The notes under the pieces: model-generated
What the model was told of the DNA's origin: nothing
Seen by the model: the letters and a program-made list of their open reading frames with translations, nothing else
The model's database searches: none
Part shown: in pieces, positions 9,912-19,894 of the stretch
Position numbering within the stretch: the first letter of the stretch is position 1
Layout: each line of letters starts with the position of its first letter
Translations under genes and position numbers: made by a program
Source: a virus
DNA: 64,000 nt
Direction: 5' to 3' (one strand)
Virus record (IMG/VR): IMGVR_UViG_3300025010_000028
Location: 1 to 64,000 of that record

Positions 9912-11330
9912 CTAACTATTTAATTCATCAAAGAAGTCTAATGGTATTTCAATTTCATTATCTTCATATTGTTCAGCATAGGTTGTTGGTTTAAACATCC
10001 CACTTGCATTAGTCATATTAGTTTGTTCTCTTTGAACTCTTTTTAGTTCTTCTATTACATGATTTTGATAATCATCTATAGTCTTAGAACCAAAACTCTC
10101 ATCAAAAAATCGTTTTTCTTCATCAGGCATTTCTTCCATTATTTCATCATATGTCGATAATCCTTTATTTCGGGTTTTTTCATCAGGTAATTCACCTTTA
10201 ACAAAACCAAAATAATGTAGATTATTACCATGATAATAAACATATAATCCTATTAAATATGCCATAATAGAATCATCATGGAATCCACTTTCAGCTTCAA
10301 TCTTACCATTCTTTTTCATGACTAATTTAAATAAATCATTAATAATATTTGCACAAATAAAATTATCTTTATATTCTGCGATATGTGTTTCCAATAAACT
10401 AAACATTACTTGTCTTGATTTAGTTCCAGTCCATACACCATATAATTTACGTTTCAAAGCTTCTTGTTTTAAAAATCCTTGACTATCCATTCTATCATCT
10501 AATTGTGAAGCAATAGGGTCTTTATCTTTATCAAAATATAAATTATGCATTATATCAGTATATCTTAACCCATCTAATATAGATTCACCATTCTCATTTC
10601 TTTCAATACATAAAATACTTCTAGGTAAATATTTCTTAACAAGTGTATATAAAAAATTCTTTAATTGAGTTACACCTATATACGGTGATTCAAATTCTGC
10701 AACGGGCTTGAGTTCATATGGATCTAATATTACTACAGCTGAATTATCTTGACCATAACCTTTTGAAACGTCAACACATATAAAATAAATTCTATCTCTT
10801 ACTAAAGGTTTATATATGTCCAATCTAAATAATTTATTAATAAATATTTCTTCAATTATTTTACCTTGTTTTTCTCTAATAAGTTCTAAATCTTCTGGTT
10901 CAAATGGAGAATTAGAAGAACCTCTCATTCTTTGTAATAATAATTCTCTCTTAATTTTTAATGGATTATTACCTATTACTGCACAAGATTCATTAAACCA
11001 TTCTTCACCTTCTCCTAATTGTTTATAATCGTATTCAATATAAACTATTCTATTTTCTGAATTATTTATTATAATTTCTTTAACATCATCTATATTCATA
11101 TCATAAAATTTTTCAGTCCATCTATATGTCTTACTAATTATATCCATACATTCTTGTCCAGCTTTAGTATCGAGATCTCCAGGTGTGCTCAGGAACGAAC
11201 GGCAATAAGGGGCATTATTTCTTTTTGCATTTTTAGAAGCTGTTTTAAACGCCATTGCCGCTGCCTCAATGATAGTTTTAATATAGGATGTAAACTCAAC
11301 TTCGTCGTATAAATGCACAGGTTGTGTACT
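9912..11330 (-). CDS. terL: Terminase large subunit, exon 2
   Basis: The second exon of the DNA-packaging motor subunit, 472 codons plus stop. It begins STQPVHLYDEVEF, where DE is the Walker B aspartate plus catalytic glutamate of the ATPase. The nuclease domain starts near IYFICVDVSKGYGQDNSAVV, whose Asp is the first RNase H-like metal ligand. The later ESGFHDDSIMAYLIGLY supplies the last acidic residues (H-D-D). With exon 1 the protein is about 687 aa. The annotated-looking start near 11342 is the intron 3' end and not a real start. Confidence 0.9.
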   Translation of the reverse strand, partial: STQPVHLYDEVEFTSYIKTIIEAAAMAFKTASKNAKRNNAPYCRSFLSTPGDLDTKAGQECMDIISKTYRWTEKFYDMNIDDVKEIIINNSENRIVYIEYDYKQLGEGEEWFNESCAVIGNNPLKIKRELLLQRMRGSSNSPFEPEDLELIREKQGKIIEEIFINKLFRLDIYKPLVRDRIYFICVDVSKGYGQDNSAVVILDPYELKPVAEFESPYIGVTQLKNFLYTLVKKYLPRSILCIERNENGESILDGLRYTDIMHNLYFDKDKDPIASQLDDRMDSQGFLKQEALKRKLYGVWTGTKSRQVMFSLLETHIAEYKDNFICANIINDLFKLVMKKNGKIEAESGFHDDSIMAYLIGLYVYYHGNNLHYFGFVKGELPDEKTRNKGLSTYDEIMEEMPDEEKRFFDESFGSKTIDDYQNHVIEELKRVQREQTNMTNASGMFKPTTYAEQYEDNEIEIPLDFFDELNS

Positions 11331-12348
11331 CGATATATTCACATAGGTCGTTAATCTATGCAGTTCTCTTATGAACTTCCCTAACTTTCATTAGGATACT
11401 AGACTATATCTTCATCCATTATATAATCAGTATAATGGAGTTTCCTATTTCGATTTAAGGGAATTTCACCCACTCACTTGAGCCCTACTCCTATTGTACC
11501 ATTTCAGTACCAATGGGATAGTCGTTGAACTTTATTTTGTTAAATGGGTTTCAAAATCATAATTTCTAGAAATATGTCCCCATGTTCTTCTACATCGTAT
11601 ATCATGAATTAAAGAAATTATTTTTTTCCTATTTTCTATACATTCAAAATAATCTAGTATTTCTTTAACAGTATATCTTTTAGTTAATAAAAAACAAATT
11701 TCCTTTATAAATTCTGTAGAGTAAACGTTGTGAGGATTATTCTCACCCCTAAGTATTGGTGGTTTAGCACTACTTCCATTCCCATGCTCAAAACGATGTT
11801 TATTATTCTCAGAATAAGTAACCCATTCAAGATTTTCATAATAATTAAAACTTTTAAGACTATTTTTATCATTAACATTATAATTATCACAAAATTCATA
11901 AGCTACTAATCTATGAACAGCTATTGATTTAGTTTTATTATTATCCATTTTAATTTTTGCACTAATATAATTATTTTTTCTTATTAATATTTAATTTTTT
12001 TTCTAATCCTGTTTTTAAATCAATAATATCACCATAATTACTGATTATATATCTACCTTCTTGAACTTCTGGGAATGTCAATGGTTTAAATTTTTTCCTT
12101 TCAACTGGTATTACGACAAACATTTTATTATCAACACCTTTATACATTTTTTTATAAAATTGTTACCCATTTAATAAAATCTTAGCTGCGGATTACTCAA
12201 TCCTAAAACCTTATTACTATACCTTGGTTGATTAGTCCAAGCCATTATATTATTACTAATATAATTTAGTAGTCTTAGGCTCTAAGAGCTTCCCCGACAA
12301 TTAAAGAAGTTATTCAACATACATTACTGTATGAGGGAGCTAAAAATA
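11331..12348 (-). ncRNA. Group I intron in terminase gene, with degraded endonuclease ORF
   Basis: A 1018-nt group I intron between the Walker A and Walker B exons of terminase. The 5' exon end GGGGU pairs with the guide GCUCC inside the intron, and the 3' end is CTATGTGAATATATCG. The minus-strand core has TTAATTGTCGGGGAAGC near 12305-12290, AATCCGCAGCTAAG near 12200, GTTCAACGACTATCCC near 11530-11515 and AAGATATAGTCT near 11415. Splicing joins KIGRG to STQPVH. The insert between core elements is a broken HNH endonuclease gene. Confidence 0.9.
11532..12123 (-). pseudogene. Broken HNH homing endonuclease in terminase intron
   Basis: Starts with ATG at 12123 after AAAGGTGTTGATAATAA. The first 50 codons look like a NUMOD4 segment (RYIISNYGDIIDLKTG) and stop at 11971-11973 in a poly-A tract. 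The continuation is in another frame and reads NYISAKIK, then VHRLVAYEF and ENLEWVTYSENNKH, clearly the HNH_3 fold. A +1 shift is needed at the AAGAAAAAATAAT run. The usual VNHKDG catalytic block reads VNDKNS, so the key histidine is lost as well. The endonuclease is probably dead while the intron core remains intact. Confidence 0.7.
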
Positions 12349-12993
12349 ACCCCTACCGATCTTCTCGGCGGCTTCTATTGATTTAGCAGATGGTTTAGTT
12401 ATTATTTTATTACCATTAATAGCATTAGCTAAAGTTTTAACATTATCAGTTTCTTTAATAATTTTACCATCATCTGAAAAAATCATTTTAAATTGTAAAT
12501 AATGTGGTAATAAATCTTTTTGTTTTTTCAATCTATCAAGATTTTCATTAGCACCAGCTTGACTTAGACTTAAAAACATAAATTCTGAATTAGTTGTACC
12601 TAATAGAAATGACCAATTTATTATAGCTAATTCACTTTGAGTTTTACCTTTTTGTCTTGGTATTACTACATAATGATCTATACCATTTAAATAACAATAT
12701 GTGGAAGCTAGATTAGCCCTATGAAGTTGATATGGAAGACCCCTCCCGCCTTGATCTGCAATTCTTGCAACCTCTCTTAAAAAATACCAGGGATTAATCA
12801 TACATTCATTAATAATTTTTATAATTTGGTCATCTGTTAAAAATGGTGAATGAGGATCAACTTTCTTTAAAGATTTATCATACAATTTTAAAAAAAATAC
12901 ATTATTTTTAATACCAAGTACATGTAGATCTTTAGCTGTTTGTAAGAAAGATAAGTTCTTAGTTTCCAAATCATAAATATATGGTTTTTTCAT
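12349..12993 (-). CDS. terL: Terminase large subunit, exon 1
   Basis: The first 215 codons, with start ATG 12993 after GGGGGTTTTAT. It carries the Walker A-like ATP-binding loop in YVVIPRQKGKTQSELA and an adenine-binding-type YQLHRAN segment before it. It ends KIGRG at a GGT codon, where the group I intron begins. The intron separates Walker A from Walker B, so no partial ATPase can work without splicing. A tyrosine recombinase remnant lies immediately upstream. Confidence 0.9.
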
Positions 12994-13046
12994 ATAAAAC
13001 CCCCTGTTATAAATATTAATGATTTATTGAAATGTTAAAATATATT

Positions 13047-13080
13047 AAAACTTACCTTCTATTATAAAGGTAAGTTTTAA
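13047..13080 (-). terminator. Terminator after recombinase
   Basis: Inverted repeat AAAACTTACCTT / AAGGTAAGTTTT directly after the recombinase stop codon on the minus strand, followed by an A/T-rich run. Confidence 0.65.
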
Positions 13081-13083
13081 TAG

Positions 13084-13928
13084 TTATCTAAAATATTTAT
13101 TGTATTCTTGTCTGCGTTTCTCACCACTAAGTTGAGCATATATCATGGTTGTACTAGGTCTAGCATGGCCTAAATTACTCATGATAACTTCAATTGGTGC
13201 ACCGTTGTTAATTAAAACGGTTGCAGCACTGTGTCTCCAGCGATGAGGATAAATATTAGTTTCAACTTCAGAATTAGTACCAATCAATTTAATTATTTCC
13301 CTTATTCTAGCAATTGACATACGCCTAATTGGATTTCTAACAGTGACAAATAATGCTTCATGACTATCATTACGACTTTTTATATATTTTTCTAACCATA
13401 TCTTACATTTAACTGTGAAATAAACTTCCCTTTGTTTATTACCTTTTCCAATAACTAAAGCAGAACGTGTATCCCAATTTATATTAGATTTATTTAACTG
13501 AAAAACTTCTCCTATACGGCATCCAGTACTAAAGAAAAATTCAGTTAAAGCTTTTTCTAATAAAGTATTACAGCTATCATGTAATATAACTCAATTTCTT
13601 CATCATTAAAAGCTTTAGGTATTCTTATACCTTGTTTTAGTTCTTTTAATTTTGAACTAATATTCTTTTCAATAAAACCCTCTTCATGTAAATAACGAAA
13701 TAATGAGTGAATAAATCTTATTCTATGTCCAACACTAGCTGGTTTAAGATGTGTTAATGTAATTAAATATTCTTTTAAATTAATATATTCAATAAGACTA
13801 ATATCTATATCACCAAAATGTTTAATTAATAGATTAATTTGTATATTATATGCTTTTAAAGTATGAATTGAATAACCTAGGAGTTTTTTATCTGATTCAT
13901 AAAGTTTCCATGTCTGAGATAATAACAA
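13084..13928 (-). pseudogene. Tyrosine recombinase (XerC/D or integrase type) with a frameshift
   Basis: The N-terminal part (start TTG at 13928, eight bases after AGGAGG) is a SAM-like core-binding domain: YSIHTLKAYNIQINLLIKHF, SVGHRIRFIHSLFRYLHEEGF. The frame then closes at 13557. The catalytic domain continues in the -1 frame from about 13590: STGCRIGEV (Arg I), VIGKGNKQREV (beta-hairpin Lys), HRWRHSAAT (H-x-x-R), LGHARPST and MIYAQL (nucleophile Tyr). All catalytic residues are present, so this is a recent frameshift, a sequence error, or a recoding event without an obvious slippery site. Unusual between terminase and fibre genes. Confidence 0.75.
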
Positions 13929-14032
13929 AATCAACACCTCCTATATTTTTATTAATCATAACATAAAATTATGGTTAATGCAATAGGAAAATGTTGATTT
14001 TATATATTTTTTAATCAACTAACGCATTTTCG

Positions 14033-14143
14033 TTAGTATGATAATTTCTGTCCCGTACCTTCAAATGTTTCTTCACCATTATACCACCCACCACGAATAT
14101 ATATTGTTGCACCTTCGTTAGTTAGATAATCTCTAATTATTTT
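14033..14143 (-). pseudogene. C-terminal coding remnant without start
   Basis: An open stretch of 36 codons plus stop that overlaps the end of the SGNH gene in another frame. It reads TNEGATIYIRGGWYNGEE and TFEGTGQKLSY. It has no start codon or ribosome binding site and looks like the tail end of a larger virion protein truncated when neighbouring genes were rearranged. It could also be reached by frameshifting out of the SGNH gene. Confidence 0.35.
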
Positions 14144-15356
14144 TTAAAAACGGAACAAGAATATTAGCCATACGTTTATATAGAACATTTTTAGGATGTA
14201 AATAATACGGAGGGGTAGAAGTATCACCCAAATAATTTAGAATATTTAAGTCATTAACTCCACAACTATCATACCAGTCACATACTGGTATGCCATATAA
14301 TTTCCCAACAGCCTTAATTGCATCTGGAAAATCTCTACTAATTTCAGGCATTGCATTTGGATTAGGGACATTGCCGGTTCCTTCTTCATTAAAATATCCA
14401 CGAATTGGTGTAATAAGGTAAATTTTTGTTAAGGGACTTTGTGATATAATTCTCTCTATAGTCGCTTGCAAAGCACCGTAAAAAGTTGTTGTATTAAATG
14501 TCGCTCCCATTACATCTATTGCCCCTACAGAGATATTTTCCCTATGATCATTAGCACCACTTGTAATTGTAACAGCATCAATATTTGTAAAATCATAAGC
14601 ATTAATCTTTTCGTCCCACATCTCGGTGATATTTCTTGCACTCATACCTTCGTTTATCACAGTACATTTCAATTCTTCCCTCATATAACTCTGATACCCA
14701 ACCGCTGTCTGACCTGCTTCAATGTGTCCAGCACCAAAAAGGTTCCCATCATACCAAGTTATTGAATCTCCGAAAGTCACAATTTTTTTACCTATCCACG
14801 GGCTATTCCTTAACGATTCAAATACTTGATAATTCGTACTCTCTGTAGATGATATGTATTGGTTATAAAGAGATTGAGAAACAAGAGGTGCTTTCGAAGA
14901 ACCTATATAAAACTTTATATTTTTCAAAAAATATTTTGTTAATTGTGATACAGTGGTATTAACTCTTACGAGCAGATGTATATAACGATAAGTGGAAACA
15001 TAATAATCTCGCAAATCATCATATTTCTGCCAAATACCATATCGCATATTGATATTTGATATAGAATAATTTACACCACCTGTTATTGCTGTGGGACTAT
15101 TCGAAAGATACATTAATATCTTATAACTTACCGCATTTGGGTCGATAGTTAACAATTCAAAAACAGGCCTCATCTGGTCAATTCCAGATAATCCCAAACC
15201 ATTACCGTCAAATGTAAATCTGTAGTTAACATCTAAACTACTGGTAGATGATTTATTGGAAATAGATGTTACATATTCAAAAACATCAGATTTATTAGTT
15301 TTATTTAATATGTCAAAAGAATTTTTCTGTGCAAGTGCTAATAATTTTTTATCCAT
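14133..15356 (-). CDS. SGNH/GDSL hydrolase, probable tail-associated carbohydrate esterase
   Basis: A 407-aa protein with ATG at 15356 overlapping the stop of the preceding gene, hence coupled translation. The SGNH blocks are visible: block I KIVTFGDSIT near residue 198 (Ser nucleophile), block II NEGMSARN (Gly), block III TSGANDH (Asn) and block V YLHP near the C terminus (His). The N-terminal 190 residues have no catalytic motif and are probably a virion-anchoring or binding domain. I infer removal of acyl groups from host surface polysaccharide during adsorption. A lipase role cannot be excluded. Confidence 0.75.
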   Translation of the reverse strand: MDKKLLALAQKNSFDILNKTNKSDVFEYVTSISNKSSTSSLDVNYRFTFDGNGLGLSGIDQMRPVFELLTIDPNAVSYKILMYLSNSPTAITGGVNYSISNINMRYGIWQKYDDLRDYYVSTYRYIHLLVRVNTTVSQLTKYFLKNIKFYIGSSKAPLVSQSLYNQYISSTESTNYQVFESLRNSPWIGKKIVTFGDSITWYDGNLFGAGHIEAGQTAVGYQSYMREELKCTVINEGMSARNITEMWDEKINAYDFTNIDAVTITSGANDHRENISVGAIDVMGATFNTTTFYGALQATIERIISQSPLTKIYLITPIRGYFNEEGTGNVPNPNAMPEISRDFPDAIKAVGKLYGIPVCDWYDSCGVNDLNILNYLGDTSTPPYYLHPKNVLYKRMANILVPFLKNN

Positions 15357-15854
15357 TTACGCCACCAACCTTCCTTTAACGGTGACATTACCACCAGCTA
15401 CTGCGGTTACTTCACAGAAAAAGTCATCGTAACCGGATAATCCAGTAACTTCCCAAACTTCATTTTGATTGGTAGTGCTAACGGCAAGCGTGATACTTCC
15501 TGAGGATTCTACTTTTGCCCCAAGCATATAAGCAGTAACTCCTAATGAAGTAGCTTTAAATACTATATTTCTACTTGTTGACGTTCCAGTGGGAATACTT
15601 ACAATTACTTTATCCTGTCCAGAAAGAGTCAGGTGTTCACCTTCACCTGTGACGATTACAGCGTCTTGAAATGTGAATTCTTCACCAACATCACTACCAG
15701 TTAGTTTACTATTAGTTTCTAGTGTTCCATCACTACTATGTTTCTGAGGTATAATAATACCTGATGGTAATATTGAATAAGGAATTTGTTTTATAGCCAT
15801 ATTCATATTAGTATCCAAATGAAAAACCTTCTTTGGTAACCCAAACATTAACAA
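15357..15854 (-). CDS. Putative tail fibre / adhesin-associated protein
   Basis: 165 aa, read from TTG 15854 (five bases after AGGTGATACTAT) or ATG 15848. Beta-rich, with GEEFTFQDAVIVTGEGEHL and SGYDDFFCEVTAVAGGNVTVKG, the type of sequence found in fibre and collar domains. It is immediately upstream of, and coupled to, the SGNH hydrolase gene. No enzymatic motif is present. The link to tail fibres rests on location and composition. Confidence 0.55.
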   Translation of the reverse strand: MLMFGLPKKVFHLDTNMNMAIKQIPYSILPSGIIIPQKHSSDGTLETNSKLTGSDVGEEFTFQDAVIVTGEGEHLTLSGQDKVIVSIPTGTSTSRNIVFKATSLGVTAYMLGAKVESSGSITLAVSTTNQNEVWEVTGLSGYDDFFCEVTAVAGGNVTVKGRLVA

Positions 15855-16261
15855 ATAGTATCACCTTCCTTTTATATTTATTTAATTGTTGTTTCATTGA
15901 TTACTCACCACAAAAAAATGTAAGTAAATAGGTACCCCTTTTAATTAATTAGATTTAACCAATTCATTCACTTATATATTTTTACTCGGAATATTCCAGA
16001 TGAATTTTGTCTTATAAATATTCCGAGTTACATTACCTAATTTTATATCTACTCATCTCTAGTGAGTATTAATGTTTGACATTATATATTAGAAACCGTA
16101 GATTGAGCAGAAACATAATAAAGTTTTAACTCAATCTTAGTTATAGTAGAAATATCCACCAAAGGATAATAAAATTCTACAGATAAAATCAGTTATATCA
16201 CTAACTTCTAAAAATAAATTAATGTGATTTACTCATTATTTGAACAATTTAAATCCAAACA
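15855..16261 (-). other. 407-bp interval with coding remnant and long hairpin
   Basis: No complete gene is present. On the minus strand an open stretch near 16190-16080 reads VEFYYPLVDISTITKIEL, then YYVSAQSTVSNI and a stop, with no start codon; it looks like a decayed 3' end of a gene. A perfect 12-bp inverted repeat ACTCGGAATATT / AATATTCCGAGT with a 21-nt loop lies at 15984-16028. It is not followed by a U run and is probably not a simple terminator. Confidence 0.4.
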
Positions 16262-16759
16262 TTATGTTGTTACCTTCCCTGTTAAAGTTCCATACCAACG
16301 AATACCGCCATTAATAGTATTAAATTGTACGATATAAGTTTGATTAATTGTACTTAAATCAGGTGCTATATCACCTAACCAAACAACTGAAGCTGGCCAT
16401 GTTATCGTTTGTGCAACTACTCCTTGTTGAATAAATATTGTTAGTGAAGTATTTTTACCTGAAACAGCAGGATTACTAAATGTAAATGTTGTTGTGCCCG
16501 ATAAAATTATTTCAAAAATATTGGCAATAGACACATCCAAGTCTACTACACCACTAGCATTTGAATTACTTATAACTGTTTCAGGATTACTCAAATAAGT
16601 TAATTCATTCCATGTATTAATACCATTACCTATTTTAATTTTTATAATATTATTATCATAAAACTCGATACCTAATTCACCTTCAGCTAATATAGGGTTA
16701 TGTAATACCCAATTAGCTGTTGTATCTCTTCTATGTTGAATTTGACTAATTATATTCAT
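16262..16759 (-). CDS. Tail fibre protein with phage tail-tip N-terminal repeat
   Basis: 165 aa from ATG 16759, 10 bases after AAGGAGGTG. Residues 5-45 (QHRRDTTANWVLHNPILAEGELG, broken here only for description, and IKIGNGINTWNEL) match the short beta-structured segment at the N terminus of many fibre proteins and of the major tropism determinant family, with the typical R-R-x-T-x-x-W ... GE-G ... K-I-G-x-G pattern. The rest is a small beta domain with GTTTFTFSNPAVSG. Likely part of the host-recognition apparatus. Confidence 0.65.
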   Translation of the reverse strand: MNIISQIQHRRDTTANWVLHNPILAEGELGIEFYDNNIIKIKIGNGINTWNELTYLSNPETVISNSNASGVVDLDVSIANIFEIILSGTTTFTFSNPAVSGKNTSLTIFIQQGVVAQTITWPASVVWLGDIAPDLSTINQTYIVQFNTINGGIRWYGTLTGKVTT

Positions 16760-16823
16760 GAAACTATTGTACACCTCCTTGTAAAAATAAAAAACTTATA
16801 TAATTTATTTTAATATTTTGTTT

Positions 16824-18062
16824 TTATCCTTCATACCCTTTTGGATATTTAATAAATAACCCATATTGTTTTTCTTTAAGATGGATACTTAATGTTTGTA
16901 ATCTTAACTTTTCTAATTGGGCTTTAAAACCTTTAAGAGTTGATTCACTTTGTTGAACTCTATCTTTTTCATTGTTAACAATACATTCTAAAGCCGCATT
17001 AATATTATCTAATTTATCATGAATTAATTCAATGAGATAAATTTTGTCATTATTATTTTCCATCTTATCAAATTCAATAAAGAGAATATCAATATCACTT
17101 TGTTGAATCTTTTTAATTTTACCAAATCTATCAAAAAATTCTTTAATAATCTTTGTTTTACTTAAATTACACATTTCAACAAAATATTGTTCGGATAGAA
17201 TCTGTTTATAACTATCAGCACCTTCTTCTCCAAAGAAAATACTAACTATTTTCTTAAGATGTGATTTAATATACATACTCGGAGTATCTAACATTTGAGA
17301 TTGAATCGCTATTTTTAATTTACTCTTTCTAAATTCTAATTCACTTATATTATCTATTGTCCACTTAATAATAATTTTAACATCTATATCCTTTTCTTTT
17401 TCTGTTCTTTCAACTAAATTATTACCTTGAGATGCAATTAATTTATCAATAAAATTATTTAAAGAATCAGCATAACCAAATTTTATAACATGTCTATCAG
17501 CAATAACTTCTGTATTAGCTTGTATCATATTAAAGTTTTTAGTTGTACATGATTCAATTAATGCTAATGAAAATAATTTTCTTATTGTATCATTTTTACA
17601 TAATTCTCTAATATGAAAATTAATATTAAATAAAGAGTATTTTATTAATCTAACAAATCTTTGAGGGGCTTCATTAGAATGAATAACATGACCAACCTCA
17701 TGTAATAATACAGCTGTAATTTCAGACGGATTAGCATTTAAATTTTTATCGTATAATAATATACTATCTATTTCTAAAAACCAATTTTTTTCAAATGACC
17801 ACATTTTAATAATACCATCGAGTTGTGTTCTAACATCTCTTTTAAAAGTTGCAATAATAATATCATCGATAAGATTTGATGATGGATAAATACTCATACC
17901 AAAAAATTCATTTGTATCATTTTCTACAATACTAACTTTAAAATTTAAATTAAATAGTCTATTGATATTACGTTCAATTATATTTAGATTAGACAAAATA
18001 TTTCTTTTTTCTTTTATTTCTTTAAAAGAGTTTTCAATTATTGTTAATATAGTATCCGCCAT
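16824..18062 (-). CDS. HExxH zinc metallopeptidase-like protein
   Basis: 412 aa, ATG at 18062 after GAGGTGAATATTTAA. VLLHEVGHVIHSNE near residue 140 is a gluzincin/M78-like HExxH zinc site. A further acidic residue occurs around ANTEVIADRHVIKFGYADS near 190, consistent with a third ligand Glu. The C-terminal half is coiled coil (ESTLKGFKAQLEKLRLQTLS). It sits between major capsid and fibre genes in the virion block. A role in virion protein processing or in host entry is inference. Confidence 0.65.
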   Translation of the reverse strand: MADTILTIIENSFKEIKEKRNILSNLNIIERNINRLFNLNFKVSIVENDTNEFFGMSIYPSSNLIDDIIIATFKRDVRTQLDGIIKMWSFEKNWFLEIDSILLYDKNLNANPSEITAVLLHEVGHVIHSNEAPQRFVRLIKYSLFNINFHIRELCKNDTIRKLFSLALIESCTTKNFNMIQANTEVIADRHVIKFGYADSLNNFIDKLIASQGNNLVERTEKEKDIDVKIIIKWTIDNISELEFRKSKLKIAIQSQMLDTPSMYIKSHLKKIVSIFFGEEGADSYKQILSEQYFVEMCNLSKTKIIKEFFDRFGKIKKIQQSDIDILFIEFDKMENNNDKIYLIELIHDKLDNINAALECIVNNEKDRVQQSESTLKGFKAQLEKLRLQTLSIHLKEKQYGLFIKYPKGYEG

Positions 18063-18119
18063 TTAAATATTCACCTCTCAATTGTTTATATTACTAAAGT
18101 GTTCTTTGAAATAAATAAT

Positions 18120-18150
18120 AAAGATTATAGGTTATTAACCTATAATCTTT
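18120..18150 (-). terminator. Terminator after major capsid gene
   Basis: Inverted repeat AAAGATTATAGGTTA / TAACCTATAATCTTT just downstream of the capsid stop codon on the minus strand, followed by an A/T-rich tract. Confidence 0.7.
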
Positions 18151-18166
18151 ATGTATTTTTATTTTA

Positions 18167-19894
18167 TTAAGAAGTGTATTTAGTAATACCAAAGTCATTA
18201 TTTTTCAAAGTCAATCCACCTTGAACTGGTAAAACTTCAGTGGTTAAATATCTGGATGTTCCCATAATGTTGGGGATTAAAGGAGTATTTGGATTTCTGT
18301 AAACGTTTTCAATGTTCAAACTGTATTTGTAATGTTTGAATGTAATAGTTTCTTGAGTCAAAGGATAAGCAACAATACGTAAACCTTTTTCTCTAGGAAC
18401 TTTCAATGAACTTACAACATGGACTCTACTCTTATTTCCAGTAAGTACACCAAACTTATACTCCAATTGAATACCACCAATTTTCGTATCTTCATCAATA
18501 ACCCATTTAACCTCATCCTGGATTAAAGTGATATTACTTGGATTACCATAAATAACAAACATCATATCGGTAATTTTTAATTTTGTTTTTAGTTCGTCAA
18601 TAAGACGAGTTATATAGAACTTTAATTCACTGTTAATCCATTGTGAAATTGGAATATGAACACTGGAAGTGGGAAGACAATTAAAGCTAGAAGTTTCAAC
18701 AAAACCGCCAGTATAACCAAAAGGCAGGTCCTTTTTATCTTTCCATGTGGTGAAACTTGTATCCAGGAATTGCAAAATACCACTATCTTCAAAATGGGTT
18801 AATACTGTGCTCATGTCGGTAATGATATCAGCTGTAATGTTTGTATTAAATAAAGCCCTGTTATCTTTAATTTTTTCAATTGTTAATCCAGTGTTGATTC
18901 TTTTCCCATCAGGAATTTTCCACTCTTTGGTGACTCTTTCTTTATCCAGTTCGACAGTTTCAGTGTTGTTTTCATTACTTAAATGTCCACCGAATCTAAC
19001 CTTTGTAATTTTACCACTAGTACAAGCAACAGATACCGTACCATAATACGGATCAACTTGACCTGTAATAATATCTTCTACTGCTGTACCGGCGGCATTT
19101 TCAGTTTTAATACGATATGAAAAAGTATTATTGGACCCAAAATCCGCTTGAATATTCAAACCTGAAATAATTTTATCCGCACCATCGACTGTCATTTTGA
19201 CCGCCTCAATGCAAAAATCATATGCTAAACTATCTCTTGTTTCCATGGTACCACCAGATAAACGCATAATAGGTAGATCTTGGAAAGGTAAAACTACCCC
19301 TTCATCTGCTGGAAACCAAGTATTAACAATAGGCAGACCTTGTGTTTTTGCCTCTACAGCTGCATATGAACCATCATAAAAAATTTCTGGAATATAGTAT
19401 TTAGTACCAGCTTTATCTTTTAAAAATTTTCTTTCAAAAGCAATTTTGATAATTGGTTTTGTCGGAATTTCTGTCATAACAATATCTTTAGAATGACACT
19501 CCAAATAATTCTTTTTAAGAACCGGTAATGAAATACCAACAATCGGAGACAGGCTTCCGATATCCATAGATTCCTTGATGAGTTCTAAGGAGGAGTTTTC
19601 AAACAATTGACTTAACTTTTGAGGATGCGTTGAATAATACGGATCATCAATGTGCCCCATATCAACATCACCAAGCAGCTGTTCTTTATAATCTTCTCTT
19701 AAGGTATCCACTTTTAGAATTTGTAATAAATTATCAACTGGGTCAATGTTATAATGGCCTTTAAAATTTTCTACAAGAGATTTAAAACTCTCTTTGAAAT
19801 CACTATTTCTATCGACAGTAAACGAGCCAATTACCCTCGTCGGGTTTTGATTTTCATCTAAGTAATCATACATGTCTTTGGCACTTCCTCTCAT
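18167..19894 (-). CDS. Major capsid protein
   Basis: Up to 575 aa. The ATG at 19894 overlaps the upstream stop (ATGA). The ATG at 19873, eight bases after GAGGAAGTG, is an alternative. Segments such as SLSPIVGISLPVLKKNYLEC, KDIVMTEIPTKPIIKIAFE and the C-terminal YKFGVLTGNKSRVHVVSS resemble capsid proteins of large myoviruses. Length, strong codon conservation and position next to the acidic and membrane-type proteins and the prohead protease all fit. The N terminus (about 100 residues) may be removed by the protease at 22314-23144; that is inference. Confidence 0.75.
   Translation of the reverse strand: MRGSAKDMYDYLDENQNPTRVIGSFTVDRNSDFKESFKSLVENFKGHYNIDPVDNLLQILKVDTLREDYKEQLLGDVDMGHIDDPYYSTHPQKLSQLFENSSLELIKESMDIGSLSPIVGISLPVLKKNYLECHSKDIVMTEIPTKPIIKIAFERKFLKDKAGTKYYIPEIFYDGSYAAVEAKTQGLPIVNTWFPADEGVVLPFQDLPIMRLSGGTMETRDSLAYDFCIEAVKMTVDGADKIISGLNIQADFGSNNTFSYRIKTENAAGTAVEDIITGQVDPYYGTVSVACTSGKITKVRFGGHLSNENNTETVELDKERVTKEWKIPDGKRINTGLTIEKIKDNRALFNTNITADIITDMSTVLTHFEDSGILQFLDTSFTTWKDKKDLPFGYTGGFVETSSFNCLPTSSVHIPISQWINSELKFYITRLIDELKTKLKITDMMFVIYGNPSNITLIQDEVKWVIDEDTKIGGIQLEYKFGVLTGNKSRVHVVSSLKVPREKGLRIVAYPLTQETITFKHYKYSLNIENVYRNPNTPLIPNIMGTSRYLTTEVLPVQGGLTLKNNDFGITKYTS

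Noticed and set aside
13560-13610. Programmed -1 frameshift in the recombinase
   Set aside because: No X-XXY-YYZ slippery heptamer at the shift; mutation or sequence error is more likely.
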